Assembly: GCA_012295275.1 (NCBI GenBank) | Contig: CM022671.1 | Span: forward strand, 11,899,678 to 11,963,677 | DNA: 64,000 nucleotides | From: Chrysomallon squamiferum | Taxonomy: Eukaryota; Mollusca; Gastropoda; Neomphalida; Peltospiridae | Direction: 5' to 3' | In this document: one piece after another, positions 15,037 to 27,664 of the stretch | Position numbering within the stretch: position 1 is the stretch's first letter | How the letters are laid out: every line of letters begins with the position of its first letter | Position numbers and translations under genes: made by a program | Notes under the pieces: generated by a model | Seen by the model: only the letters and a program-made list of their open reading frames with translations | Databases searched by the model: none | Told to the model about the DNA's origin: nothing

Positions 15037-18000
15037 GAAAAGAACACAAAACACAAAAATAGAAAATAATACATTATTCTTTCAAGTAAACTGGTATGAT
15101 TATATTTTTTATTCTTAGTTATATTATTATTATTATTATTATTATTATATAGTTTTTGAAACTATGTTAAGTTTAGAATCTTAGATATCTCTATTTTAAA
15201 ATGAGTACATTTTTAAAGTATATTATTTAAGATGAATAACTGGATTAGATTATTTTTTTAGATAAATATATTTGTTACAGAGTAGATTATAATTGTAATA
15301 CAAAAAAAAACCATTATAACAATCATATCTGAATGATCACCAATAAATGCACAAAATTCCTTTCTTTTGATGTATACAACACTCCTGAATGACATTCAAA
15401 TTTAATTAAAATGTTCATGTCAAACATGACTTAGTGACGTAGTTTTTACTATAAGAAAATATCATGGTCTTTAAAACACTGAGTCACTAAATACTTCACA
15501 CAACTAAACTGTACTTCAGTCAGAACTTTTATGCTAAACTATTACCCAACTCAACTAAAGGAAATTGAAATTTGTAAAGTTCATAATTTTGATTTCTTAC
15601 AAATACTTTTTTGTTTCTTATTTAATATTTCTGTCAGATAATATATAAGGAAAAAGCTTATCTGAAAAAGAAAAAAAAAAATCTTTCTACAAAGGAAAAA
15701 TAATAATGACACAAAGAAAAGAGATATATATTGTACTTTACTCAGGGTTTGATTTAAAAGCAGCAACGCACCAGTAACTGCACACAAAAATTGAAACATT
15801 TGTGCATCACTGTTTGGGTTTACTGTTACAGTTTAAAAAAAAAAATTAACATGAAAATTTTGTTATCTTACAAACACACAGATTAAATTTCAACTATATT
15901 ACGTACCTCTTAAAGTAGTTACAGAAATTAATAAAATGTAGGTATTTATTATGCCCTTAAAGAAACTGAATCTATAGAGCAAAGGAATTTTTAATCATTT
16001 GTTTGAATAAATTGTCTGCTTTAATGGGTTCTTTTATCTTAGCATCCATTTACACAACCAAACCAGGTCAGCAAGAATCTGACACTAAAGCCTTTGAGAT
16101 AGATCAATCTTGTTTTTAGTCAGTGTCCCAATGTAGGGATGCAAAAATGCCATCAACAAAGAAGCCCAACTGGTTAGGTTTCTAAGCCAGGACAGTATCT
16201 ATAAACAAAACAATTCAGCATAAATATCTATAAACTGCAGAGACTTACACTTATGATTTAGTCATATATTTTGACTACAGTCTGATTGCAGAATCTGCCC
16301 GTGTTAAAAGTCAATTGATATCTAATCTTTTTGGATATGTAGCTAGAAAACCAATTTGAGCAAAGCAAGATAGAGCAAAAAAGTTTAGGTTTCCTTTTCT
16401 AATGAAATATTATAATTAATAATTATTTTCCTTGTAAACCCTGTCCATATAATATTTTAGGTCAATGTATTTAATTCCTTTTAAATTTGTAGATGAATTA
16501 AACAAGAATCAGAGAATGAGATCTTTGTATTGTAGGACATGATACGATTATGGTCCAAATGAAACCTATGTAACCTATGTACATTATTAATTAAAAAAAA
16601 CCTGGTGTACATATTTTAAAAACTAGTTTAAAACAAACTGTTTTATTATATAATTGAATAACTGATAGAAAATGTATTTATTGTCTCTCTGAGATTATTT
16701 TAATTATTATTATTATTATTATTATATTTATATGTATATAAAATATTCTTTAATTTGTTTTTATCTCCAGTCATTTCCTCAAACTAACTTCTCTGAACAA
16801 AAATAAAACAATTCAAATTTCTTTCTCAGGAGGATGTCATGAAATGTTTCATGTCAAAATAAACAGGATACAAAATCTCTTTGCTTTTCTTTACATTTAT
16901 AATGAAATTATAAAATGAAATTTGTCAGAAGTAGAATTGCTGAGATCTGATGCAAAGAATTTGTTGTCAAAATTTACAGAAACTGTCAAGGACATCTGAT
17001 CAACATATTGTGAATTGTAAGTAGTTCCACATTCAGAGCACAATGGAAATTGTTTGAATGAATACTACTTCTGTATTGTGGTGAAAATATTTATTACTAC
17101 TGCTATTAATTTATCAACATAAACAAAAATAAAAACATAAACAAAACTGAACTAAGAAAACTGATATGAACTTCTAAAACAAAAAAGAAAAACTTTTTCT
17201 CTTTCAACAAAACAACTTAAACAACTTAGATAATCTAGTACAACATAAGCAGTTTGGAACAGGGAAAATTAAATCAAAGCTACAGTGTGTAAGCTCACGC
17301 CGGATATATATATATATATATATAAATGATCACATCTGAGAGAACATGCAGAGCTATGATCCTAAGTGAAATATAGGCTAGACTCTGAATCATGGCATTG
17401 AAATATGATCAGATACCTAACGATCTCTTTGCTTGGTCTTCATGCTCAATTATAATGACAGCAAGGCAACCTACTTTTTTTTCTTTTTCTTCTTTTTTTT
17501 TGGAGGCTGCTGAAGGAGACTGTAAACCAGAATAGCTCATCTGTTGGCTAAATTAACAACCAATTTGATTACTGTATGTTTCTGTATAAAGTATAAAACA
17601 AACTTGAAACTGATGTCTGCAAAAAAATTAAATTCTGTTACATCAATCACAATCAGTTTCTTTGTTTAACTGTTGGTGTGTAGTTTTGACAAATTTTTTA
17701 TTTCTGGTTTATTGTTTTTCTGCTCACAACTTTTTAATGTAGTATGTGCTGCTTGTAAAATATTTACCCTGACATCAACATGCTTAAATACAACACAGTA
17801 ACAATCAATACCAAATGCTAACTCATTTATGAATATATTCATAGTAAATATCTGCTCAACTTTTTTTTTTTTGCCCTGTGAATTAAATGAGTTTAATAAT
17901 CATCAGAAAAATTTGAACAAAAACCTATATCTACTTACAGATATTAAACCTTTCAATTTTCAAATTACTATCTAAGGGAGATCTTTCTATAAAAGATTAA

Positions 18001-21000
18001 TTTAAAATATTTTCTCTCACCCTTTACAATACTGACCATTAACCTAGTCTCTTTTTTTTTTACTAAATATATAAACAGTAGTAGTAGTATTTTTATTATT
18101 ATTATAATATATTTCTTTTTTCTTTTGATTATTGTTTTCATGAATCAGCAACTGCAGGATAATTTTTGAATGTAATATATTCCTGTTACTTCCTTCTTAA
18201 GCTTCATGTTAGAGATACATGCCAGTTTTCCAAGAGAAAGTCAATGAGCTTTTTCCTAGGTTTTCTCTCAAGTTCTGATGTTAATTTTCAAACAGACAAA
18301 ATGAATTGTTCTTTATTTTATGACCTACATTGTGAAATATAATGAACTTAAAACTTTGCCTTTGTCTGTTAAAAATTAAACTATGTGATCACATATATAA
18401 TCACATAGACATTAGACAATAATTTAAAGACACCTAACTCACTTCAAATTTACCAGTTTCACTTAATATTTTATCCATTGTTGTATCATTTTCAAAATTT
18501 AGAAATGAAACCCAGTTTTTGTCTTCTTTTACATTTAAAAAAACAATTAAATTCTTTAATATTCTGCATTTCTTTTTTTAATTTCTTTTTTATTATTATT
18601 AAATTATTGATAATAAATACAAAAATGTTGCAAAAATATTGAAAAACTAAAATTAACCTTTCTTTGTTTTTGTTTCTTTTGGGTCAGTTGTTTTTCTTGC
18701 TGAAAAATGCAAACACTGTTTAGTGTAATATTTTTATGAGGGACTTCTGTCTCATAAAAAACAAAAACAAGTATGAATGTGTATCTTGAAGTGTATTAAC
18801 AAGACTACTGACAGAATCTGTAGTCTTGTTATTTTTTTTGCAATCTCTGTTTCCTAATTTGTTGATTTGTTAAACTATAATACATATATAATCACATAGA
18901 TATTAGCCAGTAATTTAAAGACACCTGAACTGACTTCAAATTTACCAATTTCAGTTAATGTTTTATTCACTGTATGTATTGTTTCTAGTTAACAATACCT
19001 ATCATTAAAAGAGCCTTCATATGCATTTCAAAATAATAATAACGGTGTCCATAATAATTACTTTTTCAGTTCACTTTCAGGTTTGATGCCTTTGCTTATA
19101 AATAAATTTAATAAGTACATTATATATTATTTCTGTAAGATTTTCTCACTGTTCATTTTTGTAGCCTTTCTTCCCTTTTAACTGATTTGTTTAACTACAA
19201 ACTTATTATTACTTATAAATACTTTAGAAACAAACAGTAAATAAAAAGAACCATCAGTGTATTATCTAGGCAATGGATTTTATAAGTCTGGTACTGGGGA
19301 CTGTGAAACTATTTGGCAAGTCAGCCATGGCACTTGCGGTGATCACTGATGGCTACATGTGTTTTCAATCATCAATAAGTCACACAAACATTCAATCATA
19401 TGCCCTGACTATGAACCAGTTTATCAAGTGGGCCAATAGCTGTAAACAGTCCGATAAGAATTCCTTTGGAAATGGATTCTCATATTTCGCTGAGCCAGAC
19501 ACTGCAGTTACAGATTGCCTGCTGAAGAAAGAAAATTAAATCTATATGCTGTAGTTGTGTTGTTAGCTTATTCATATCCTGCAGCAGCATGGCAGTTAAT
19601 GCTGAATTAACTACAACTGACAAATTCATCAAGAAAACCCTACATTCCATTCTTCTTTTAATTTACACTTTCTGTGAATTTTATTTATTTGCTATAAATT
19701 AAAAATGAAAACAAACTGTTAATCCAGTTAGGGCACTTGAATATTCAATATAAACATTAAATTTAAAGTTTGAAATAATAATACAATCACGTCACTATAT
19801 TCATATATCTGTATGGAAAACAATAATCCTTTTTGTATATAATCAAAAACAGAACTAATCTCAAAATAGCCATTTATGATATATCATATTTTAACTGTAA
19901 TGGGCTTTGAATACCAATATACTATGTAAACCTTCTAACCTTTTTTCTATAAAATCACATTATTAATACTCTTGGTTTTGTTATTTTCCTTTAGCAATAA
20001 AATGCCTATCTCCATTTCATGGTGAACTTTTAATTATATTTTGTTAAGTAAATCTAAATGTTAGTAAACTGAAGCTTCAATAAATAAATGTCTTGATTAA
20101 TTTTAATAAATTTCATATCTATCCAATACAAAAAGCAAAAAGAAAAAGGCATCATTAAGTATAATTTACCAGCATAAAAGCTGACAACTTAATAAGTTCA
20201 TGATCAGTAAATGGTATTATTGGTGAATAATTTTTGAAATTTGTTCTCAAGTGCTCCAATTCGCTAACTGGCAAATAAAAGTTGGTGATTACCACTGAAT
20301 AAAGCTGATTACATTATGTGAAAAGTTCAATTGCCGTCAATCATAACAATCTCCACTTTCAGCCTTTGTCACAAGATACACAGCCCACATCCTGCTGAAT
20401 CCTAAAAGCCAGTTCCTAACACAAAACCCATTAAATAATGATTTCAATTTGTGGAGTTAACAACTTCTGGTCTGAGGTATTGCACACGAGGCAATTGTTG
20501 GCATTCCACAGTTGATTTGAGCAGCACTGATATACATAAGCCAATATGATGATGAAATCAACGAATGTCAGAGATCAATCTGCTGGCGCCAAACCCCCAT
20601 TAGAAACATCCTATCTAGATTCCATACAGGAAACAACTTCACAGAGATATGTGTCCACAATTTACTTATTAAAACACTCTTCACAAGAAAACATTGTTAC
20701 TGTGTTTTAGAAACAACCAAGTGATTGATTAACTTCAGATAGCAATATGAATATATGCTCTTCTTCTTAACCAGGTTAATATTGTTTTTGTCAAATAAAG
20801 TTTTATACATCATTCTTATGTGTTAAATTAAAACAATCTGGTTTCAGTAACTAGTAATAATGAATAGAAAATATTTTATTGACTACGAACAGGTAAGATT
20901 AATGTGTAAAATAATAAGACAGCTGTTTTTATTTTTCTCTTTTTATCTAAATGACAGCTGGAAGTAATTGCTAATGGCTTGTGCAGTATTGTAAGGTTAA

Positions 21001-21604
21001 AAAATTAAATTTAAAAAATAAGTGAATAAATGAATGTAAAGTAAATATATTAAACAAATAATAAGATATTTTTATTGTTGCAGGTGTAATTTTAATTTGA
21101 TGTGATAGTTAATTACTTAAAGTTGTTTTCTTTTCTGATCATTACAATGGATATAAGTATTATTTATTATTTTACTTACTAACCTTTACGTTGTTTTTAG
21201 ACATTAAGTACACCACTAAGAATTTGTTCAATGAATATTTTCAAATGAAAATGTTAAATGAAGAAGTCAGGCTTTTTGAAGAGTAGATTAATACATGAGG
21301 ACAATTAAGATTTTACACATTCAGACAAAAGTCAAATTATACTTTATAATGTTTTGACTGACAATAGATTGACTTGGCTTTTCATCATGTAACCTAATAT
21401 AGAGATAACTGATAACTACATGCTACACATTTAACATGGAATATTAATGGATGAATTACATGGAATTATGAAATTGTTAATAATAATATATTATTATCTG
21501 TAATTAAATTATGGACACATAAATGAAAATAATTGGTTATGACTGCACATTTTCATGTACATGAAATTATGACTTAATAGTACACCATATTGAAAAATTG
21601 ATAT

Positions 21605-21643
<39 letters not shown>

Positions 21644-24600
21644 ACACACATTAATTCTCACATATACACATATATATCTACAAATTGATAGCATAAGGGA
21701 AATGTTTGTTTTAGAATATTATTAATGCAGATACAAGTTTAACAGAATGGTAATTTTTTCCCACCTATTTTCTTTAATCTATGCATAATAGAGGATTATA
21801 GAAGGGACTCCAATAGAAAAATATATCAATAATTTATGATCTGTTTCATAATTGTGTATGACCAACAACAAAAGCTTGGAAGTTGATGAAGTTTATTGAT
21901 TTTTTTTACGATTTTGAAGACATCTCTAAAGACATGGGAAAATGGAAGCCAAGTAATGAAGTGCTGACTTTCAACTGTGTCCTCAATAAGAAATCAATAC
22001 AATTGACAGAGACCCATCTGTCGGTCTGGGTATGTATAATCCTATCGAGATCAACACTAGTCTGAATCCATCAGTCAATAAACTAGATATATTTTGCCAT
22101 ATGTTGATGGATTTTTAAAGTTTATAATGAAACCATTTTGACACGCTGTGACAAAAATCAATTCAGCACCAATCAATGTCAATTTGTAACCCCATCAAGA
22201 CCAGCTCTGATTAATGGAGGGATGAAACATTTCAAAGAGAGATAATCAATATTGCATTGTCACAAAACTAAACACTGATTTTCTTTCTCTCTTTTTTTTT
22301 TAAAATTTTTTTTCATTTTTCATTATTCTTGTCTTTTAATTTTTAATTTTTTTTTCTGGGGGGTTGTTTGTTACTTTTAGGATTATTGATTTGTCAGTGT
22401 AGAATGTCAGTAATCCTCAACTCAAAGTCAGCAATCAGATGTGCAGAAAATACTCTGTTGTTTTCTCTTTGTGAAAACCAAGTCATATTCATATACCCAA
22501 TCAATCGATGTCTAAATGGGTAAAATTAACTTGATATATGGAACAAAACATCCATAAAGACATCCCTTTACAAAGTGATTGGAAATGTTCACATGTACAT
22601 GCTATTGTCTGCAGAAATCAATAGCCTGGTATTTACATGGCCTAGCATCCTGAACCAAGGAGGTACACAAAAGATCGCTCAGGCTAAGGTTTTTATGTCT
22701 GAACACTACAACACGGGAGTCTTCCTTTCACACACACATTTTATTATTATTCAATCTGAAACTTCCATCAATAAGCTAATCATAAGCTTAGTGTGTGCAA
22801 ATTACAGCAAAAAGATGGGCACACAAAATCAATTCATACTCACCAATTTCATACTACATAATTCTGTAGAGATGAAGAAAATCAATTTATAAAAGTTTTT
22901 CATCCTCATTGATAATGGGCAGTACTGAAAGTATTCCACTAAAAACTATCTTGAATCAATAAAAGTTTTTGAGTGAAAACCTTTCTTTCACTTTTTTTAA
23001 TAAAGAAAAAAAAATGTTTTTTCAAGATCCATTGTCAAATACCATCTACAAATCTCCTACCTTTAGAAAGAAATGGTAATCGATAATTCTATAAATCTGA
23101 GATTTTTTTTAAACTGTTTTACTGATGGACAGGTCTATACTGAAAAGAATATCAACACAAAATTCATTATGTTTTCATCTCATCAATACAATGATTTTGA
23201 AGAGAACTCTTTTTTTTGTATTATTATTATTATTAGTTTTTTCTTGGATTGGTTTAAAAACAATACATTTAATATACTTTTGTGTGTGTGTGTGTGTTTG
23301 ACTAAAACCCTATTAAGATTAATATTAATTTATTAAAAGAAAACAATAAAATTCCTTGTGACTCTGTCACTACCTTAATTTGTTATAACTTGTAATAACT
23401 GTCAAATGGATTGTTTTGTTATTTTTAAATAAACCAAATATTTAAGCTTCAATAATTGCCTGTTTAGTCATAATGATAATTTTCTAAGTCATCAGCCTAT
23501 ATATTTTTATTTCTCCAGTTCAATTCCTCTGCAAGCAACTATCTAGTTAAAAAAATAATAATAATAACCCCCACTAAAAAAACTCTACAAAAATAAAGAT
23601 ATATATTATATATATAAATATATATAAAATAAATAATAGTAATCTGTCAAAAGAAAAATATGTCAAGTTATGGAAAAGGAACAGTGAACTTAAAATAATA
23701 ACATTTAATATTAAACAAAATTACTAAAAACCTACATTCCATAAGTTTTTTAAAAATGTAATAATTCTAATTTTTTTTTTTTAATTTAAAAAAAAAATAA
23801 TAAAAAACAACTTTAAGTGATTTTTCATTTTTTGTTATGTATTACTGAATTTATGAGTCAATAATTTGCAGCTGCTTCTATGAGAGAAAACCAAACATGC
23901 TGCATGCTTTTTACTTTACCAGAGTTCTGCCCATGTCAGGGTATTGAACTCAGTCATGCAGTATTTTATCTATGTCTATCACATACTTTGTAGCCTTTGA
24001 GTTGTGTTACAATACTTCTTAAAGTTATATAACATTACATGTAAGTGACTTCATAAATTTTATGTTTTTGTAGACTTACTGAAGGCAATCCCAACACACA
24101 CTTTTTTATTTCCTGCTAAGTGATGATGATAATAATAATAATAATAATAATAATACATTTTCATAGATAATTATATCAACAGGAGCTTCTTTAAAAAGTA
24201 AATGACCATTATCATTTGAAAAAAGAAAACATTTCTGAAATTATTTTGTGATTTAATATCCAGTAATTTGAAAGATTAATTTATAAAAAAACATTATGTA
24301 AAATACTATTATATTTATTATTTTTTAATATTATTATTATATACATTTTTTAATGTAAAAGACTAAATAAATAAATTTTGTATACTTCAAATCCATTAAC
24401 TTGAACTGATAATTGTGTATCTATATCTATATCTGTACATATACACACACACTTTTTTTAATTTCTTTTTTTAAAGTAATAGGTCTAATAAATAATATTG
24501 TATCTTTATAACATGCAGAAAGTTTCTGAATACCAGTGAATACAAGTGTGTTGAAAAATTCCAGTTTGTCTTATAGGTGTTATAATCCCTTTCCTGCTGG

Positions 24601-26433
24601 GTTGATGTATCAAACAAGTAAGTGTTTATTCCTATCCTCAAATAAGGAGAACCCTAATTGACCTACAAGTGTCCAAACTGTAAACCATTATAGAATACAA
24701 TGAAAAGTTGTTGTGACTAATTGGAACACAATAAAGAAATGTTTGGTGTTTGCTTTAACACAAAGACTTTGAGCTATTTTAAGCTGAAACTGTTTCATTC
24801 AGTGGAAAACAATAAACCAATCTACTAAATATACTGACAGTTGAAAACTGAAGTAAATAAACAAAAACATTTGATAGTTATTTAGTGGAAAGGAAATAAA
24901 TGTATTTATGAGATATTCCACATATTGAAACTTCCTGAGAAAGTTCTTGAAATTAATGTAAACAATTTCTATAAAAATTAATTAAATGTATATAATAAAT
25001 ACTTGAACCAAATATTCCAAAAAAAAAAAAATAATAATAATCATTTAAATACAATAATCTACACATTAGATTTTTATTTCAATATTTATATTTTAACAAA
25101 ATCACAAATAGTAAAAAGCTAAAAGAAATTTTTCGTATTTATTTATTTTGTTTTGTTATAAAACTTATAAATTAATATCAGTAATTATCATGAAATCTGC
25201 AGAAAAGTACAGGGTTAACATTCGTCAGGTGTTATTGTGATAAAAGGTAATAAAATCATTATACTAGTTTAATAAAAGTAACAGTTGCAGTAAACTTCAA
25301 TGATATGAGCTTACACGAACGGGAAGTAATGGCTTTTAGTAGCAGAATCCTAGGAGAAGTTAGTTTTCTGCAATGATATGTTGAGATGCATGTTGTCAGT
25401 CATGTATATGACTGTTTTATCTGATCCCCAAGCGCCAAATCAATAAAGGACATTTGTTTATGATTATCATCTTTTGCACACTCCTAAAACATCTACAGTG
25501 TCACGTGTGGGTGAGATCAACTGAGGCCCAACTTTATTGAAAAAGTTGTGATGTCTGATACTATGAAAACTTTCTTTCCCTACTTATCCCCAATACCTTA
25601 CATATACTCACGCAGTGTCCACTTAGGCATGTCTAGCAAATAAATACAATTGGAGTCAAGACTTCATTCTAATTTTGTCTTAAGCTCAGGTTAATAATGT
25701 GTCAAATAAAGAAAACAAATACATATTATGCTTTTGACAAAAGGATGCCTACACTGTTGCAATAATGTGAGCCAGCGTTGGCCTTTAAATGGCCTACTTC
25801 TGCAAACAATCTAAACAAACAACTAACTACACACAACATGTCATCAACCAGACAGAAAATACAATTTTATTAATGTGTAATTGTTTGTTTGTTATCTTTA
25901 AATCAGTCACTAAACTAAATTTTAGTGAAATTTTAATTTACAAACTAATAGTAACTCTTTCACTAATAAAAGGCGTCCCAGGACCTATTTTTGGCATCTG
26001 AAGCAGGAGGCAGGTGCCCCCCTTTCCCTATCAACATCACCGATCGCTTTCACGCGACGCAAGTTTCCAAACTTTTCTAAACTTTCCGTTCCCTGTGTCT
26101 AAAGTTAAAAGTTTCCGTACAAACAGAAAATTAATTTTCCATTTAAACTAAAGTTCAGTTAATCGCGTCAGCTGCTGATGTGATCCTTCGAACAAAGAGC
26201 TGCGATCCCAGATCGCCATATTGATCAATAACGATATTTTATCAATAGGATCACCGAATTTAAATGGCCATGACTCTTCCGAAACGCCCGGTGATCTAAA
26301 ACATAGTAAATCAAAATCTAACCACATGTAAGCAATTATTAATGTTAAATATGAAAACTGTTGAGCTTACCTGCAGTTCTTGCAAATTAAAGTTTTTCCA
26401 ATACTGACACATCGACTGCACATTCGCAGCCAT
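7216..26433 (-). CDS. CUX1: CUX1/CASP N-terminal exons (partial, four coding exons)
   Basis: N-terminal part of the CASP/CUX1 coiled-coil protein. In animals this locus makes the Golgi-membrane protein CASP and, from alternative exons, the cut-homeobox factor CUX1. Both share this N-terminus, so the final product cannot be told here. Coding exons run 26433-26371, 14339-14229, 11228-11102 and 7353-7216. Junction phases 0/0/1/1 join cleanly and encode 146 residues. Diagnostic segments match the family: MAAN...[60 protein letters not shown] and [18 protein letters not shown]. The start is the first in-frame ATG and matches the canonical family start; the upstream open frame has no ATG. It is divergent from NUP88, 256 bp between start codons. 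The rest of the gene lies left of the window. Confidence 0.93.
7354..14228 (-). other. CUX1/CASP introns 2 and 3 (around exon 11102-11228)
   Basis: Intron sequence, AT-rich, with a TA microsatellite at 7518-7550 and a CA tract at 13013-13042. Two stretches, 10690-11000 and 12380-12800, are less AT-biased and repeat-free. They may hold conserved regulatory sequence, but no coding exon could be supported in them. Confidence 0.6.
14583..14630. repeat. TG microsatellite
   Basis: About 24 TG units, with one interruption (TGAG) near the right end, in CUX1/CASP intron 1. Confidence 0.97.
14981..15034. repeat. TG microsatellite
   Basis: Uninterrupted run of 27 TG units in CUX1/CASP intron 1. A TTA repeat follows near 15124-15149. 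Confidence 0.97.
18378..18990. repeat. Diverged direct repeat pair (about 110 bp, 490 bp apart)
   Basis: Segments near 18378-18490 and 18870-18982 share the order ACATATATAATCACATAGA, TTAAAGACACCT, ACTTCAAATTTACCA and TTTCA(C/G)TTAAT with scattered substitutions and small indels. This is an old local duplication or two copies of one interspersed element in CUX1/CASP intron 1. Confidence 0.75.
19260..19560. promoter_or_regulatory. Candidate conserved non-coding island (or small unknown ORF)
   Basis: Repeat-free block of near-balanced composition in an AT-rich intron. It contains an ATG-started frame of 88 codons (19273-19539, plus strand, antisense to the host gene) with no family I recognise and no obvious promoter. 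Composition and position fit a regulatory element of the CUX-family gene better than a protein. This is inference. Confidence 0.3.
20260..20720. promoter_or_regulatory. Candidate conserved non-coding island
   Basis: Repeat-free, moderate-GC block in intron 1 of CUX1/CASP with homeobox-type cores (TAATGATTT, GTCAATCATAA, GAAATCAACGAA). No coding potential was seen. The regulatory call rests on composition and position only. Confidence 0.25.
21610..21640. repeat. TA microsatellite
   Basis: Run of about 15 TA units followed by an imperfect CA stretch, intron 1 of CUX1/CASP. Confidence 0.95.
21825..23187. promoter_or_regulatory. ATCAAT/ATCGAT motif cluster (candidate Cux/Onecut-type enhancer)
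   Basis: Twelve plus-strand ATCAAT hexamers begin at 21825, 21993, 22158, 22172, 22245, 22500, 22617, 22767, 22828, 22881, 22955 and 23182. ATCGAT occurs at 22504 and 23079, and ATTGAT at 21895, 22385 and 22908. At the local base composition only one or two ATCAAT would be expected by chance on this strand. ATCAAT/ATCGAT is the core recognised by cut-domain proteins (CUX, ONECUT). The cluster lies inside the first intron of the CUX-family gene itself, so autoregulation is an attractive inference. Confidence 0.4.
25290..25660. promoter_or_regulatory. Candidate conserved non-coding island near the CUX1/CASP promoter
   Basis: Repeat-free block about 0.8-1.1 kb inside intron 1. It contains CCAAATCAATAAAGG, TGTTTATGATTATC and the E-box-like GTCACGTGTG. 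No coding frame was seen. Regulatory role is inferred from composition and proximity only. Confidence 0.25.
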
Positions 26434-26689
26434 CTTGAACGGGATTATAGGCTTCTCGATCGATTGATCACATGACTGGGTCTGATCGAATATAGTCTCC
26501 AACGAGCCACCTCTTTGTAAACTCTCTTTGAAGTGGTTTCAGAAAATTAGGCAAAGCACATATCAGATGCATTGAGCATTATTTTGTCCAGAACAGTGTC
26601 CATTGTAATATCAGACATTATTTAAGCCGTATACTTGAGAATATAGTATATTTATGCGACTTTCGTTTTGGTAGAGATTATTTTTCAAG
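26434..26689. promoter_or_regulatory. Bidirectional promoter between CUX1/CASP and NUP88
   Basis: Only 256 bp separate the two divergent start codons. No TATA box is obvious. The segment carries ATCGATTGATCA at 26459-26470, a cut-domain-type site, overlapped by an E-box TCACATGA (26468-26475). At each end the start codon is embedded in the same 11-mer TTCAAGATGGC, followed by TGC for CASP and AGC for NUP88. This matches the YY1 start-codon element (AAGATGGCnGC) of TATA-less housekeeping promoters. Transcription start sites were not determined. Confidence 0.7.
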
Positions 26690-27592
26690 ATGGCAGCCTC
26701 CAGTTCTTGGTGCGCTGATTTGAATTCTCATCAGTTATGCAAGATATTAAAAGAAAACAATGCTAAAGATACACGAAGAAAGCAAGCCAATGATGCCAAA
26801 CAATTGATCTTAACATACGATTCAGATCTCTATATCTGGGATTCGTATGCGTGTCACCTTATTTACTTTAACATAAAGAACCTGTTACCGGAAGCAAAGG
26901 GCAAGGCAAATCATTATCAGGTAGACTTGATGCTGTTCGTTCCACTATTTTATAGTCGATTCGAGTAATTAAATAATCATTCTTCCGCTATTGGACATGA
27001 CTGATACATTATTAAATTCTCATTACATTAATAGAAGTTAATATTAATATATTTAATATATGGCACATTTGTAAGTTAAACCTTGGTTTACAGGTTACAG
27101 GCAAAACTAATTTAACTTAAGAATATATAACTTTTTAACTTTAAAAATTTCATAAGCAAAATTCTTATAAAATTAATAAATATAATATTTCGTTTATTTA
27201 GACTGCATCATCATCTTCAAATAAATAATTCCAGTAATTAATTTTTTATATGCACAGAGATAAGTTTACAAAGACAGTCATATAGGAATATATATCCCTA
27301 ATACTGTTATTTTTTCAGTGCTGCCCTATATGATGTATATCATATTTTTACTTAGAAAGTAGATGTGCAATTGGAAATGTGTTCACTTCTTATACTAACT
27401 GATAGAATTTTGGCAGGGTTCAGCTAAAGCAAAATCTGACAAAAATTTGCTGTATAAATTTAATTTGATGTTCAATCTCTATAAAATAAATAAGGACTTT
27501 AACTAGGTTTATGGTATTTACAATGATACTCATATTGTCTACTTCTAATTTAAAAAAAATAAAAATTATTATATTTATTTTTATTTATTTAT

Positions 27593-27664
<72 letters not shown>

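Larger units (their letters stand above)
14340..26370 (-). other. CUX1/CASP intron 1 (12 kb)
   Basis: Long first intron bounded by the donor after CTGCAG at 26371 and the acceptor before 14339. It is mostly AT-rich with TG microsatellites at 14583-14630 and 14981-15034. It also carries several repeat-free islands (19260-19560, 20260-20720, 21825-23190, 25290-25660). Open frames there (for example 19273-19539 and 22575-22892) show no recognisable protein and no splice context. A large first intron with such islands is usual for developmental transcription-factor loci. Confidence 0.65.

Noticed and set aside
22575-22892. 105-codon plus-strand frame in CUX1/CASP intron 1
   Set aside because: No recognisable domain or splice context; it overlaps the ATCAAT cluster and is better explained as non-coding sequence.
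26434-26502. N-terminal extension of the CUX1/CASP exon
   Set aside because: The upstream frame lacks an ATG (it would need a TTG start), and the canonical family start is the ATG at 26433.
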